Assembly: GCA_027451455.1 (NCBI GenBank)
Contig: DAIDJI010000332.1
Span: 1 to 6,454 of the forward strand
DNA length: 6,454 nucleotides
Reading direction: 5' to 3'
Source: Planctomycetales bacterium
GTDB lineage: Bacteria > Planctomycetota > Planctomycetia > Isosphaerales > Isosphaeraceae
Shown: piece by piece, positions 1 to 5,965 of the stretch
Numbering within the stretch: the stretch's first letter is position 1
Layout of the letters: each line of letters opens with the position of its first letter
Position numbers and translations under genes: made by a program
The notes under the pieces: generated by a model
What the model was told of the DNA's origin: nothing
Databases searched by the model: none
The model's input: only the letters and a program-made list of their open reading frames with translations

Positions 1-609
1 GACGCGGCCGAGGTAGAGGTGGTCACTGGCCAGTGCATAGAGGATGTAGCGTTCGACGAGGAAGTGTTCGAGAGAGCCGGGCTCGGCGGGATGGGGCGGG
101 CCGCTGGCCTGGGCGCGGATGAGGTACGAGGCGGGCCGGGGATCGGGATGGATTCGGGTGCCGGCATAGAGGATGGGCGCGGAGGGCCCGGCGGAATTCG
201 GTGGGTCGTGCTCCAGGAACATCCGCGCGAAGTGATACGGGAGATGATAGGTTCCTCGGGCGAGGGAGACGGCGATACGGTTGGCGGCGTCGAGGCTGAA
301 GAACCAGACGCCGGGATTGCGGCCCTCGCGGTGGACGTAGGTCCGGACGTTGGTCTCGTGGAAGTTGGAGAGGCCGCGGACGGGTGGAAGACCGACCGGC
401 CGGACACCTTTCATCGTAAAGGGGACCAGGCCGACGTAGGCCGATCTCTCGAACGTGTCGATTTGAAGTCCGGGCGGGACGATTGGGCGAAGGACCTCGG
501 CCGGAACGGGCCAGTGGAGGAATAGAAGGTCGCGCCACTTCATCCAGAGGACCTGAAGGTCGCGGGGCCTTCGGGCTGGCTCGATGCGGTCGATTTCGGG
601 GCGCGGCAT
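1..609 (-). CDS. DUF2071 / YqjF-family protein, C-terminus beyond window
   Basis: Partial gene of 203 visible codons, open to the left edge with no stop. The reading MPRPEIDRIEPARRPRDLQ... contains the hallmarks of the DUF2071 (YqjF-like) family: WRDLLFLHWPVP (residues 26-37), a VPPGLQIDTF strand (45-54), AYVGLVPFTMKGVRP (57-71), GLSNFHETNVRTYV (79-92), GVWFFSLDAAN (100-110) and LPYHFARM (123-130), then a basic strand near HFLVERYILYA (182-192). The biochemical role of this family is not established; no catalytic claim is made. It is probably cytoplasmic, since no signal peptide is seen. An in-frame ATG at 615 is also possible, but the GAGGG upstream lies 9 bases from the ATG at 609 and only 3 from the one at 615, so 609 is preferred. 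It follows the DUF1559 gene after 28 bases on the same strand, so co-transcription is likely. The family call is confident; function is unknown. Confidence 0.88.
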   Translation of the reverse strand, partial: MPRPEIDRIEPARRPRDLQVLWMKWRDLLFLHWPVPAEVLRPIVPPGLQIDTFERSAYVGLVPFTMKGVRPVGLPPVRGLSNFHETNVRTYVHREGRNPGVWFFSLDAANRIAVSLARGTYHLPYHFARMFLEHDPPNSAGPSAPILYAGTRIHPDPRPASYLIRAQASGPPHPAEPGSLEHFLVERYILYALASDHLYLGRV

Positions 610-637
610 GAGCATCGGCCCTCTGCTGGGTTCGCGA

Positions 638-1612
638 TCAATAGGCCTCGGAGTTCAGGACCTCGGATCCGGCGGCCGTGCTGAGCATCCTCCAGACCCG
701 GAGTGCGATGGAGTCCTTCACGAAGTGGACGGACCCATCGATGGTCGCGACGTTGACGCCGCCGGGGTGCCGGCTCCGCGCCGCGTACATCTCGGGGAGT
801 GCGGTGGTCGCCGTCGTGCAGGGTGGGTTGGGCGGCCGATTGATGCAATAGATCGGGCTGAAGAGAACGTCGGGGAACGAACTGTTGGGGGTTGAGTAGG
901 CTTCGAAGGTCGCGGCGTCGCCCCACCAGGAGAATCCTCGGAGGTCCTGTCCCTGCCCGACGACCACCTCGGACAGCAACATCGTGTTGCTCAGTCCATC
1001 CGTAATCCGGGAGAAGGGAACGGTGGACCGCGCCGGCTGGCCGTAGTCGCCGAGCGGCGAGCCCATGTCGACCAGGGGCGCCCCGAGGAACGAGACTCCC
1101 TGATAGTCGGCCTGGAGAACGGTCGTATTGCCAAAGTTCGCCGCATAATTCTGCGAGGTGCAGGCGTAGGTCGTCCCGTTCATAGAGGTGGAGATGGGTG
1201 CGTTGGTCAGGTCGCTCGGGCAGGTGTAGAGGGAGAGTCGGTTGGAGGTCACTGAAACGTTGGCGGCGCCGAAGTATCGGAAGTCGAGGTCATAGGCCGG
1301 AGGGACGCCGGGCGCATTGATTCCCGAGGAGTTCCAGGCGTTGAAGAGAGGCCCCTGCTCGATCGAGGGGAGGACGTAAACCAGCCAGGTCCCCCAGCAG
1401 CACCCCTTTTTGCCGGGTGGGAGGGTTCCGACGGCCTCCTGATAGAGTTGCATCGCCAGTGCGATCTGCCGGAGGTTTCCCTGGCACTGCGCTCGCCGGG
1501 CCGATTCGCGCGCCGACTGGACGGCTGGGAGGAGCATTCCGATCAGGGCCCCGATGATCGCGATGACGACCAGTAGCTCGATCAGGGTGAATCCTCGCCG
1601 TTGTTGGATCAT
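638..1612 (-). CDS. DUF1559 domain protein with prepilin-type N-terminus
   Basis: A complete 324-residue protein of the large planctomycete DUF1559 (SBP_bac_10) family. The N-terminus has a type IV prepilin/pseudopilin signal, RRG^FTLIELLVVIAIIGAL, with predicted cleavage after Gly7 and the conserved Glu at +5 (residue 12). The hydrophobic helix runs to about residue 30 and continues into ARESARRAQCQGNLRQI (34-50), the usual start of the domain. Typical later elements are YTCPSD (129-134), RITDGLSNTMLLSE (202-215) and the C-terminal pattern ARSRHPGGVNVATIDGSVHFV (278-298), where His282 and Asp-Gly 292-293 form the family's H-x9-DG motif. Length is normal for the family. The protein should be processed by a prepilin peptidase and held in the inner membrane or assembled into a pilus-like structure; its exact role is unknown. 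Its ATG overlaps the stop of the lipoprotein gene (ATGA, 1609-1612), so translation is probably coupled. Confidence 0.95.
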   Translation of the reverse strand: MIQQRRGFTLIELLVVIAIIGALIGMLLPAVQSARESARRAQCQGNLRQIALAMQLYQEAVGTLPPGKKGCCWGTWLVYVLPSIEQGPLFNAWNSSGINAPGVPPAYDLDFRYFGAANVSVTSNRLSLYTCPSDLTNAPISTSMNGTTYACTSQNYAANFGNTTVLQADYQGVSFLGAPLVDMGSPLGDYGQPARSTVPFSRITDGLSNTMLLSEVVVGQGQDLRGFSWWGDAATFEAYSTPNSSFPDVLFSPIYCINRPPNPPCTTATTALPEMYAARSRHPGGVNVATIDGSVHFVKDSIALRVWRMLSTAAGSEVLNSEAY

Positions 1613-2082
1613 GGTGGCGATTCCTCGTGGGCCGGTTCGGCCGTTCCCTGAAGTTTGAGCCGCCAGTGGTTTCGGGCGCCGGCGACAACGTTGACCCGGA
1701 GCGTGGACTCCGAATTGTAGGCCGGGGGGACGCGCTCGACCATCGGCCGTCGGGTGTTCGGCGTCTGTTGAGGTCGGGGCGGCTCCTGCTCGGCCGAGGC
1801 GGAGTAGATCCGGACCCGGTAGGATCCCGGAGTCGGGCCCTGGTCGCGACCGATCGTGAATTCTCCGTGGCGGATCGTGGTCCCGGTGAAGGTTCCGCCC
1901 TGCCCGGGGACGAACGGCTCCAGCAGAATCGCGCCGGTGTCGAGCGGGTGCCCGTCCAGCGAAACCGTCCCCGAGATTGCCTGCCGGCCCTCTCGATCCG
2001 CCCCTGCGCAGCCGAGGATCGCGATCAGGGCGAGCGCCCCGATGATCGACTTGCCGGTTCGATAGAAAAAACAGGGGATCAT
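1609..2082 (-). CDS. Planctomycetal lipoprotein (carboxypeptidase-regulatory-like)
   Basis: A 157-residue protein starting MIPCFFYRTGKS. A positively charged start and a hydrophobic stretch (residues 13-23) lead to a lipobox-like ILGC ending at Cys25, so it is predicted to be a lipoprotein. The mature part reads like the short planctomycete lipoproteins that accompany DUF1559 genes: VSL-DG-PL near residues 37-44 (ISGTVSLDGHPLDTGAILLE), a FTIGRDQG turn, then PGSYRVRIYSAS. This is a beta-sandwich of the carboxypeptidase regulatory type with no enzymatic activity expected. The C-terminal part is rich in Pro, Arg and Glu, then a strand NSESTLRVNVVAG. The open frame extends upstream to 2271, but residues before this Met would bury the signal peptide, so 2082 is chosen; no clear Shine-Dalgarno is visible. 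It is the first gene of a three-gene run and overlaps the DUF1559 gene by four bases. Confidence 0.85.
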   Translation of the reverse strand: MIPCFFYRTGKSIIGALALIAILGCAGADREGRQAISGTVSLDGHPLDTGAILLEPFVPGQGGTFTGTTIRHGEFTIGRDQGPTPGSYRVRIYSASAEQEPPRPQQTPNTRRPMVERVPPAYNSESTLRVNVVAGARNHWRLKLQGTAEPAHEESPP

Positions 2083-2255
2083 AGCGAGAGGATATCTGCC
2101 GGTCGGGTTGTCCGGGAAGGTACGGCCGGGAGAAGGCCCGAGCGGATCGGCGCGGGCCGGAAAAAAGTTGAACCCGTGCGGCCCCGATGGTGCAGTTAGG
2201 TAATGAGGCGACCGCGAGGGAGGAGCCCCGAGCGATCGCCGAAGGAGACGGCCGA
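2083..2255. promoter_or_regulatory. Divergent intergenic region (lipoprotein operon / sigma factor)
   Basis: This 173-base stretch lies between two divergently transcribed genes and should hold both promoters. The plus strand has a TTGAAC (2168-2173) and an A-run (2160-2166) that interrupts otherwise GC-rich sequence, but no convincingly spaced -10 was found on either strand. The placement is by gene orientation only; no operator palindrome stood out. The proximity makes autoregulation or control of the leftward operon by the sigma factor possible, but this is inference. Confidence 0.45.
2242..2247 (+). promoter_or_regulatory. Ribosome binding site deciding the sigma factor start
   Basis: AAGGAG lies 8 bases upstream of the ATG at 2256. 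It decides between that start and the upstream ATG at 2187, which lacks such a site and would add 23 residues unlike the family. Confidence 0.75.
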
Positions 2256-3161
2256 ATGATGAAGTCGCCACCCAGACCGACGGACAGGCAACTTCTCGAT
2301 CACTACGTGAGGCGAGGCGACGCCTCGGCGTTTCACGATCTTGTCCGCCGGCACGGTCCGGCCGTGCATCGGGTCTGCCTTGGCGTTCTGAAGGATGTCC
2401 ACGAGGCTGAGGATGCGTTCCAGGCCACCTTCATGGTCCTGGCGCGTCGGGCTCCGGAGATCGACGACCCGGAAGCTCTTGGCGGATGGCTGCGTGGAGT
2501 GGCGCATCGAGTCGCTATCCGGGAACGTCAGCGCTCGTTCCGTCGCCGGGCGATTGAGAAAGCCGCCAATGAGATCGCCGCGCCGGAGCCCGAGGCGCCC
2601 TGGCGGGAGCCGGACGTCGAACTTCGGGAGCTGGTCGGCGAGGAATTGAGTCGGCTGCCGGACGAGTATCGGCGTCCGATCCTGCTGTGCTACCTCGACG
2701 GTCTGACGCATGAACAGGCAGCGAACCGGCTCGACTGGCCGGTCGGGACCGTAAAGGTGAGGCTGGTCCGGGGGCGTCGGCTCCTTCGAGAGCGGCTCGA
2801 CCGGCGCGGGGTTGCTTTAGGTGCGGCCTTGCTGCTCCTCCTCCAGACGGGCCGCCGCGCTCACGCCGTCACTGGGGTACTGGTCGAGGCGACAGTTCGA
2901 AAAGTGGCGATGGAGTCGACCAGCCGCGGGGCCGAGATCGCTCGCAAATCTCCGGCCGCTCTCCGGAAGCCCATCGGGCCGGAGGGCTTCGGCCGACTGT
3001 TCCGATACCCCGGTCTCTGGGCCGCGGCCGTGATACTGGCACTGGTGCTGGGCTTCTCTGGGCCAGTCGCGCGAGTCCTCGCCGGTCCACCCTCGCCGGA
3101 AGTCGACCCGAGTACCGTCCCGCGCAACCTGGCCGATGTCTTGACAGTCGAGTGCCGCTGA
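2256..3161 (+). CDS. ECF-like sigma-70 factor with C-terminal membrane segment
   Basis: A 301-residue sigma factor (MMKSPPRPTDRQLL...). Region 2 spans about residues 11-95: FHDLVRRHGPAVHRVCLGVL followed by the core-binding motif DVHEAEDAFQATFMVLARRA (47-66) and GWLRGVAHRVAIRERQR. A charged linker (100-120) leads to region 4 at about 122-183: LPDEYRRPILLCYLDGLTHE, then the helix-turn-helix AANRLDWPVGTVKVRLVRGR that reads the -35 element. Beyond region 4 are a hydrophobic patch (186-196) and a probable membrane helix (LWAAAVILALVLGF, 254-267), so the protein may be tethered to the membrane. Planctomycete sigma factors of this kind often carry such C-terminal extensions in place of, or in addition to, a separate anti-sigma factor. 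No anti-sigma gene adjoins it here. It is divergent from the lipoprotein operon. The start is set by AAGGAG 8 bases upstream. The target regulon cannot be told from the sequence. Confidence 0.93.
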   Translation: MMKSPPRPTDRQLLDHYVRRGDASAFHDLVRRHGPAVHRVCLGVLKDVHEAEDAFQATFMVLARRAPEIDDPEALGGWLRGVAHRVAIRERQRSFRRRAIEKAANEIAAPEPEAPWREPDVELRELVGEELSRLPDEYRRPILLCYLDGLTHEQAANRLDWPVGTVKVRLVRGRRLLRERLDRRGVALGAALLLLLQTGRRAHAVTGVLVEATVRKVAMESTSRGAEIARKSPAALRKPIGPEGFGRLFRYPGLWAAAVILALVLGFSGPVARVLAGPPSPEVDPSTVPRNLADVLTVECR

Positions 3162-3510
3162 GAGCCTGTCCGTCAATCGATTCTAGGTTGATATTCGATT
3201 ATCTAAGAGTCAATTCCCAGCATATCCTACGAATCGAATTCTTCATCATTTAGCGGATTGCATCGGGTTCCTTGAGGCTGGTTACCGCGTCGGCGGTTCT
3301 GGGGCGAGTCGATTCTCGGCTCCACTTTGCCTGTTCAGGCCCAGAGATCGGCAGGGAAGGCTTGCACCTCCCCTGCCCGAGGGGCCTTCGTCTGCGCCTG
3401 TTCGCCAATCCGGATGGGACCGTGTTTGGCCTGGGGTTTCTTTTTGATTCATCCGGATCTCCCCGGCTGACCCGGTCCTTCCGACCCTTTCCCCGCAAGG
3501 AGAAGCATCG
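3162..3510. other. 349-base intergenic region with AT-rich patch
   Basis: No credible gene is visible. From about 3180 to 3255 the composition switches to AT-rich in a strongly GC-rich setting. Within it attcgatt (3193-3200) and aatcgaat (3232-3239) form an 8-bp inverted repeat with a 31-base loop. Immediately after the sigma factor stop, gagcctgtccg (3163-3173) resembles the terminal repeats of some insertion sequences, but no matching second end or transposase is seen. The rest (about 3260-3490) is GC-rich leader sequence of the ferritin-like gene. The patch most likely contains the promoter for that gene, but no specific -35/-10 pair can be assigned with confidence. Confidence 0.5.
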
Positions 3511-4230
3511 ATGAATCTCTCTTTCGAGGTGTCGCCAGGTGAATTGTCGAGTCCGCCTGGAGGTTCGGAGAGACACCCGCGCTCGGACGCCGGGCGCCGC
3601 ACTTTCCTGCGTCGGGGTGCCGCGGCGTTCGCCGCCGCGACGGCCGCGTTCGCCGGACGCGAGGCGCATGCCACGAACCCGAACTTTCTCCCGAGTCTCT
3701 ATCCCAACGAGAATGTCCTGGAATTCCAGACGATTCAGGCCGACGAGCAGGCGCACGTGAAGTTCCTCGTCAATGCTTTGGGGGCCAGCGCCCGCCCCAT
3801 GCCGACCTTCCAGAACCTGGAGATGAACAATCTCCAGCAGTTCGTCCAAAACTCGATGGTCTTCGAGAACACCGGCGTCGGAGCCTACCTCGGCGCCGCG
3901 GCTTTTATCGACAACGTACCGTATCTCGTCGCCGCGGCCGGGATCATGGACATCGAGGCCCGGCACGCCGGGTATCTCAATGTTCTGAATAATCGGAAGA
4001 TGACCCAGAATGTCCTCGGTCAGTCGCCCTCGTTCGAGGTGGCTCTGACCATGCAGCAGGTCGTCGATCTTGTCTCCCCGTACGTCGTCAGCCTCAATGG
4101 CGGACCGCCGCTGACGTTCTCAACCATTCCCTCGGCCGAGAACGACATCGCCATTCTGAACTTCGCACTCGCGCTCGAGTACCTCGAGATGACCTTCTAC
4201 AACATCAACGTGCCGAAGTTCACGGGCTGA
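3511..4230 (+). CDS. Tat-exported ferritin-like domain protein (permuted helix order)
   Basis: A 239-residue protein. The N-terminus has a twin-arginine signal: GRRTFLRRG (Arg29-Arg30), an Ala-rich hydrophobic core (37-47) and a likely cleavage after AHA (52-54), so it should be folded and then exported by Tat. The mature part carries Ferritin_2-type diiron motifs: Glu71 then E79-QAH82 in LEFQTIQADEQAHVKFL; Glu119 in VFENTGVGAYLGAA; E149-ARH152 in GIMDIEARHAGYL; and Glu223/Glu226 in DIAILNFALALEYLEMTFYN. Together these give two Glu and two ExxH ligand sets, enough for a dinuclear metal site. In the common arrangement the NFAL-LEYLE helix comes first; here it is at the C-terminus, a 2-3-4-1 order. 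The molecular role is unproven; iron or oxidant handling in the periplasm is the natural guess. AAGGAG (3497-3502) sits 8 bases before the ATG. It precedes the PEP-CTERM gene by 114 bases on the same strand. Confidence 0.9.
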   Translation: MNLSFEVSPGELSSPPGGSERHPRSDAGRRTFLRRGAAAFAAATAAFAGREAHATNPNFLPSLYPNENVLEFQTIQADEQAHVKFLVNALGASARPMPTFQNLEMNNLQQFVQNSMVFENTGVGAYLGAAAFIDNVPYLVAAAGIMDIEARHAGYLNVLNNRKMTQNVLGQSPSFEVALTMQQVVDLVSPYVVSLNGGPPLTFSTIPSAENDIAILNFALALEYLEMTFYNINVPKFTG

Positions 4231-4344
4231 GCTTCTCGGGCGACCGGGGCGAGGACGGCGCCTCCCCGACGACTGTGGCGGTTTGCCGCACTCGCCCCGT
4301 CGCGCCCCGATCGCGGCCGATCCACATAAGCAGGAGAGACGACC
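4231..4344. other. Intergenic region with long GC-rich inverted repeat
   Basis: Between the ferritin-like and PEP-CTERM genes, gcga plus cggggcgag (4240-4243 and 4245-4253) can pair with ctcgccccg plus tcgc (4291-4303): 13 base pairs with one bulged C at 4244 and a 37-base loop. No U-tract follows, so it is not a clear intrinsic terminator; it could be an attenuating or stabilising RNA structure, or chance in GC-rich DNA. AGGAG at 4332-4336 is the ribosome binding site of the next gene, 8 bases before its ATG. Confidence 0.35.
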
Positions 4345-5118
4345 ATGATCCGCAGACTACTGATCGGCGGCTGGTTCGCGATAATCGCCACCGCCATGTC
4401 CCTGTCCGCGACTTCCGCGCGGGCCCAGTCCTCCGTCGACGAGGCTCAACTGGATACCTTCCTCGGCCTGACCCCTCCGAGCGGCCTGAGCTCCGGCGCC
4501 CTGACGGGGCTGGGCAATGGGCCGGTGACCGACGGCTCGGCCATCCTGCAAACCGTCGTGGTGGGAGCTGGCGGCGCGACCCTCAGCTTTCGGGCCGACT
4601 TCCTCACCAACGCCCCGCCGCCCGGCGCCAACCCGCTTGCCGCCCTCGATCCCTTCGCCTTTTACACCCAGCCGACCCTCACCGATTTCGCCGACAACTT
4701 CACGAATTACACCGGCAGCTCGCTCACCGGACTGATCGCGGCTCCCTCGCAGACAGGCTTCGCCTACCAGACCGGATACACGAGCTATTCGGTGAGCCTC
4801 TCGCAGGGCACCTACAATCTGGGCTTCGGGATCGCCGACGTCTCGGGCAACCTGTACAATTCCGCGCTCCTGATCTCCGACCTCTCACTCTCCGCGGGGA
4901 GCCTCACGAACGGCTCGTTCGGCAGCGGAGATTTCTCCGGATGGTCGACGATCGGGAACACGAGCGTCGTGACGTCCGACTTCGGGATCGCCCCTCCGAG
5001 CGGGCCTTACCAGGCCCTGATCTCGACGGCGAGCGTCCCCGAGCCCTCGTCGCTCGTGCTGATGATCGTCGGCAGCCTGGGAGCCTGCTCCGCAATCCGC
5101 CGACATCGATCGTCCTGA
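4345..5118 (+). CDS. PEP-CTERM sorting domain protein
   Basis: A 257-residue secreted protein. A Sec signal peptide (MIRRLLIGGWFAIIATAMSL...) should be cut after ARA (residues 25-27). The body is rich in Gly, Ser, Thr and Asn with few charges. Central elements are SYSVSLSQGTYNLGFGIADV (147-166), a strand NSALLISDLSL (172-182) and NGSFGSGDFSGWSTIGN (189-205), a pattern common in PEP-CTERM proteins that suggests beta-sandwich domains. The C-terminus is a full PEP-CTERM signal: VPEP (231-234), a hydrophobic helix (SLVLMIVGSLGACSAI) and a basic tail RRHRSS. The protein should be anchored and then processed by an exosortase and sent to the cell surface or exopolysaccharide matrix; no exosortase gene is in the window. 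No catalytic motif is seen. The start is fixed by AGGAG 8 bases upstream. A hairpin 27 bases after the stop probably ends its transcript. Confidence 0.93.
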   Translation: MIRRLLIGGWFAIIATAMSLSATSARAQSSVDEAQLDTFLGLTPPSGLSSGALTGLGNGPVTDGSAILQTVVVGAGGATLSFRADFLTNAPPPGANPLAALDPFAFYTQPTLTDFADNFTNYTGSSLTGLIAAPSQTGFAYQTGYTSYSVSLSQGTYNLGFGIADVSGNLYNSALLISDLSLSAGSLTNGSFGSGDFSGWSTIGNTSVVTSDFGIAPPSGPYQALISTASVPEPSSLVLMIVGSLGACSAIRRHRSS

Positions 5119-5144
5119 ACGCGATCGAAACCATCGACGAACCC

Positions 5145-5177
5145 GGACGGCCGGTGTCACTCTGACATCGGCCGTCC
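5145..5177 (+). terminator. Strong hairpin, probable terminator of the PEP-CTERM gene
   Basis: ggacggccggtgtca (5145-5159) pairs with tgacatcggccgtcc (5163-5177): 15 pairs including one G-U, with a 3-base loop. It lies 27 bases after the PEP-CTERM stop, where a terminator is expected. The following bases (ccccttgcg) are only a poor U-tract, so termination may be partial or protein-assisted. The genes on both sides converge here, so it may act in both directions. Confidence 0.7.
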
Positions 5178-5251
5178 CCTTGCGCGGCGATTTCCTCGGA
5201 GAGCGTTTCGAGCCAGATCGCCTCGTCGGCCGCTGGCAGCAACCGGGCCCA

Positions 5252-5275
5252 TCCCGTGCGGAGTCTTGCACGGGA
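5252..5275 (-). terminator. Second hairpin between the convergent genes
   Basis: tcccgtgc (5252-5259) and gcacggga (5268-5275) form a perfect 8-bp stem with an 8-base loop, about 50 bases after the stop of the minus-strand isomerase fragment. No T-run follows on either strand. It is a candidate terminator for the original isomerase gene, which would mark the left flank as that gene's ancestral surroundings. Confidence 0.4.
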
Positions 5276-5325
5276 AGATCGGCCTCGGTCGGGTGCGATC
5301 GGGTCAGCCGGATCTTCGCCCGGGA

Positions 5326-5640
5326 TCAGATGAGCGTCTCGAGCAGGAGCTTCAGCTTGCGGACCTCGACCTCGCGATCAAACGGGTTGTCGGGGCGGTC
5401 GAGGATGGCGACGCTCAGACCTCGGTTGTAGCCGTGGCGCTGGAGCATGGTGACGATTCGGGCGTACTCAACCTGTCCCTGGCCGACGCGGACCTGGAAC
5501 TCGCCGGGCGCCTGGCCGGTGTCGCGAAGGTGGACGTTCTGCACGTGGGGGAAGAGCGGATCGAAGTCGGACTGCGGCCTCGGGCTCTGGAGGAAGTGGC
5601 TGGGGTCGAGCGTCAGGCCGAGACCGGGGAGGGCCGCGAG
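5326..5640 (-). pseudogene. Sugar phosphate isomerase/epimerase 3' fragment
   Basis: The last 104 codons of a xylose-isomerase-like TIM barrel (AP endonuclease 2 superfamily) gene, without its N-terminal half. Visible motifs are GLGLTLDPSHFLQ (fragment residues 7-19), whose Asp-x-x-His is a metal-ligand strand; HVQNVHLRDT (32-41), with the next ligand His and a substrate Arg/Asp; VGQGQVEYARIVTMLQRHGY (52-71); and the end strand LSVAILDRPDNPFD, where the last metal Glu of active members seems absent. The stop is TGA (5326-5328). Upstream the recognisable gene ends near 5640, at the stop of the toxin gene; the frame happens to stay open through the toxin's antisense to 5769, but that part bears no resemblance to the family. 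It has no start or promoter of its own and is judged a remnant. Its 3' end is repeated exactly at 6378-6454. Confidence 0.8.
5328..5404. repeat. Direct repeat copy 1 (isomerase gene 3' end)
   Basis: Identical over 77 of 77 bases to 6378-6454, in the same orientation and offset by 1050 bases. The left boundary is inside the stop codon: base 5327 is c while 6377 is t, and no similarity is seen further left. The right limit of the repeat is unknown because copy 2 meets the window end. Confidence 0.97.
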
Positions 5641-5644
5641 TAAC

Positions 5645-5965
5645 CTACGGCTCCAGTTCGTCGCGCGCGGTATGACGGATATAGAGGACGTAGACGGTGT
5701 CCTCGCCGAGGGTAAATAGAATCCTGTGCTTATGTATCCGCTTACCTCTCCTGCCGTAAAGCAGTTCATGGATGGGCTTGGGGAATCTGTCGCTCTCGGC
5801 GGCGAGCGGGCACCGTAAGGGCCGGGTTTGCAGCGAATTGATGGCCTTATGCAGCCCCGTCAGCCATTTGTCGGCGGCGGCGGGCGATACGGCCTCACGT
5901 AGCCATTGGGCCTGGCTGCGAATGTCCGCCTTGGCAGTGGCGGCCAGCTCGATGCGATAGGTCAT
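5645..5965 (-). CDS. RelE/ParE-family toxin
   Basis: A complete 106-residue protein, MTYRIELAATAKADIRSQAQ..., of the usual size and fold pattern of the ParE/RelE toxin superfamily: an N-terminal beta strand (YRIELAATA), two helices (AKADIRSQAQWLRE and PAAADKWLTGLHKAINSLQ, about residues 11-46), then strands with conserved ELLYGRRGKRIHKHRILF (67-84) and DTVYVLYIRHTARDEL (89-104). The family either inhibits DNA gyrase (ParE branch) or cleaves ribosome-bound mRNA (RelE branch); the ParD-like partner favours the ParE branch, but the target is not certain. Its ATG overlaps the antitoxin stop (ATGA, 5962-5965), so translation is coupled and antitoxin is made first. The stop codon (5645-5647) lies only a few bases from the point where the truncated isomerase gene begins, so the cassette ends exactly at the breakpoint. 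No truncation or missing segment is evident. Confidence 0.92.
   Translation of the reverse strand: MTYRIELAATAKADIRSQAQWLREAVSPAAADKWLTGLHKAINSLQTRPLRCPLAAESDRFPKPIHELLYGRRGKRIHKHRILFTLGEDTVYVLYIRHTARDELEP

Noticed and set aside
19..525. 168-codon plus-strand frame opposite the DUF2071 gene
   Set aside because: It is antisense to a clearly conserved protein and has the Gly/Asp/Arg-rich composition of a GC-rich shadow frame.
2187..2255. Upstream start for the sigma factor adding 23 residues
   Set aside because: No ribosome binding site precedes it and the extra residues do not match sigma factors, whereas the ATG at 2256 has AAGGAG at the right distance.
3272..3514. 80-codon plus-strand reading frame upstream of the ferritin-like gene
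   Set aside because: It needs a TTG start, has no ribosome binding site or recognisable domain, and its stop overlaps the next start only by chance; the stretch is better read as leader sequence.
4275..5165. 296-codon plus-strand frame overlapping the PEP-CTERM gene
   Set aside because: The Arg/Pro-rich translation has no domain, while the other frame has a signal peptide and a PEP-CTERM end.
5266..5643. 125-codon plus-strand frame over the isomerase fragment
   Set aside because: It is the antisense of conserved isomerase motifs on the minus strand.
5641..5769. N-terminal extension of the isomerase fragment, giving a 147-residue open frame
   Set aside because: These residues are antisense to the toxin gene and do not resemble the isomerase family; the open frame is accidental.
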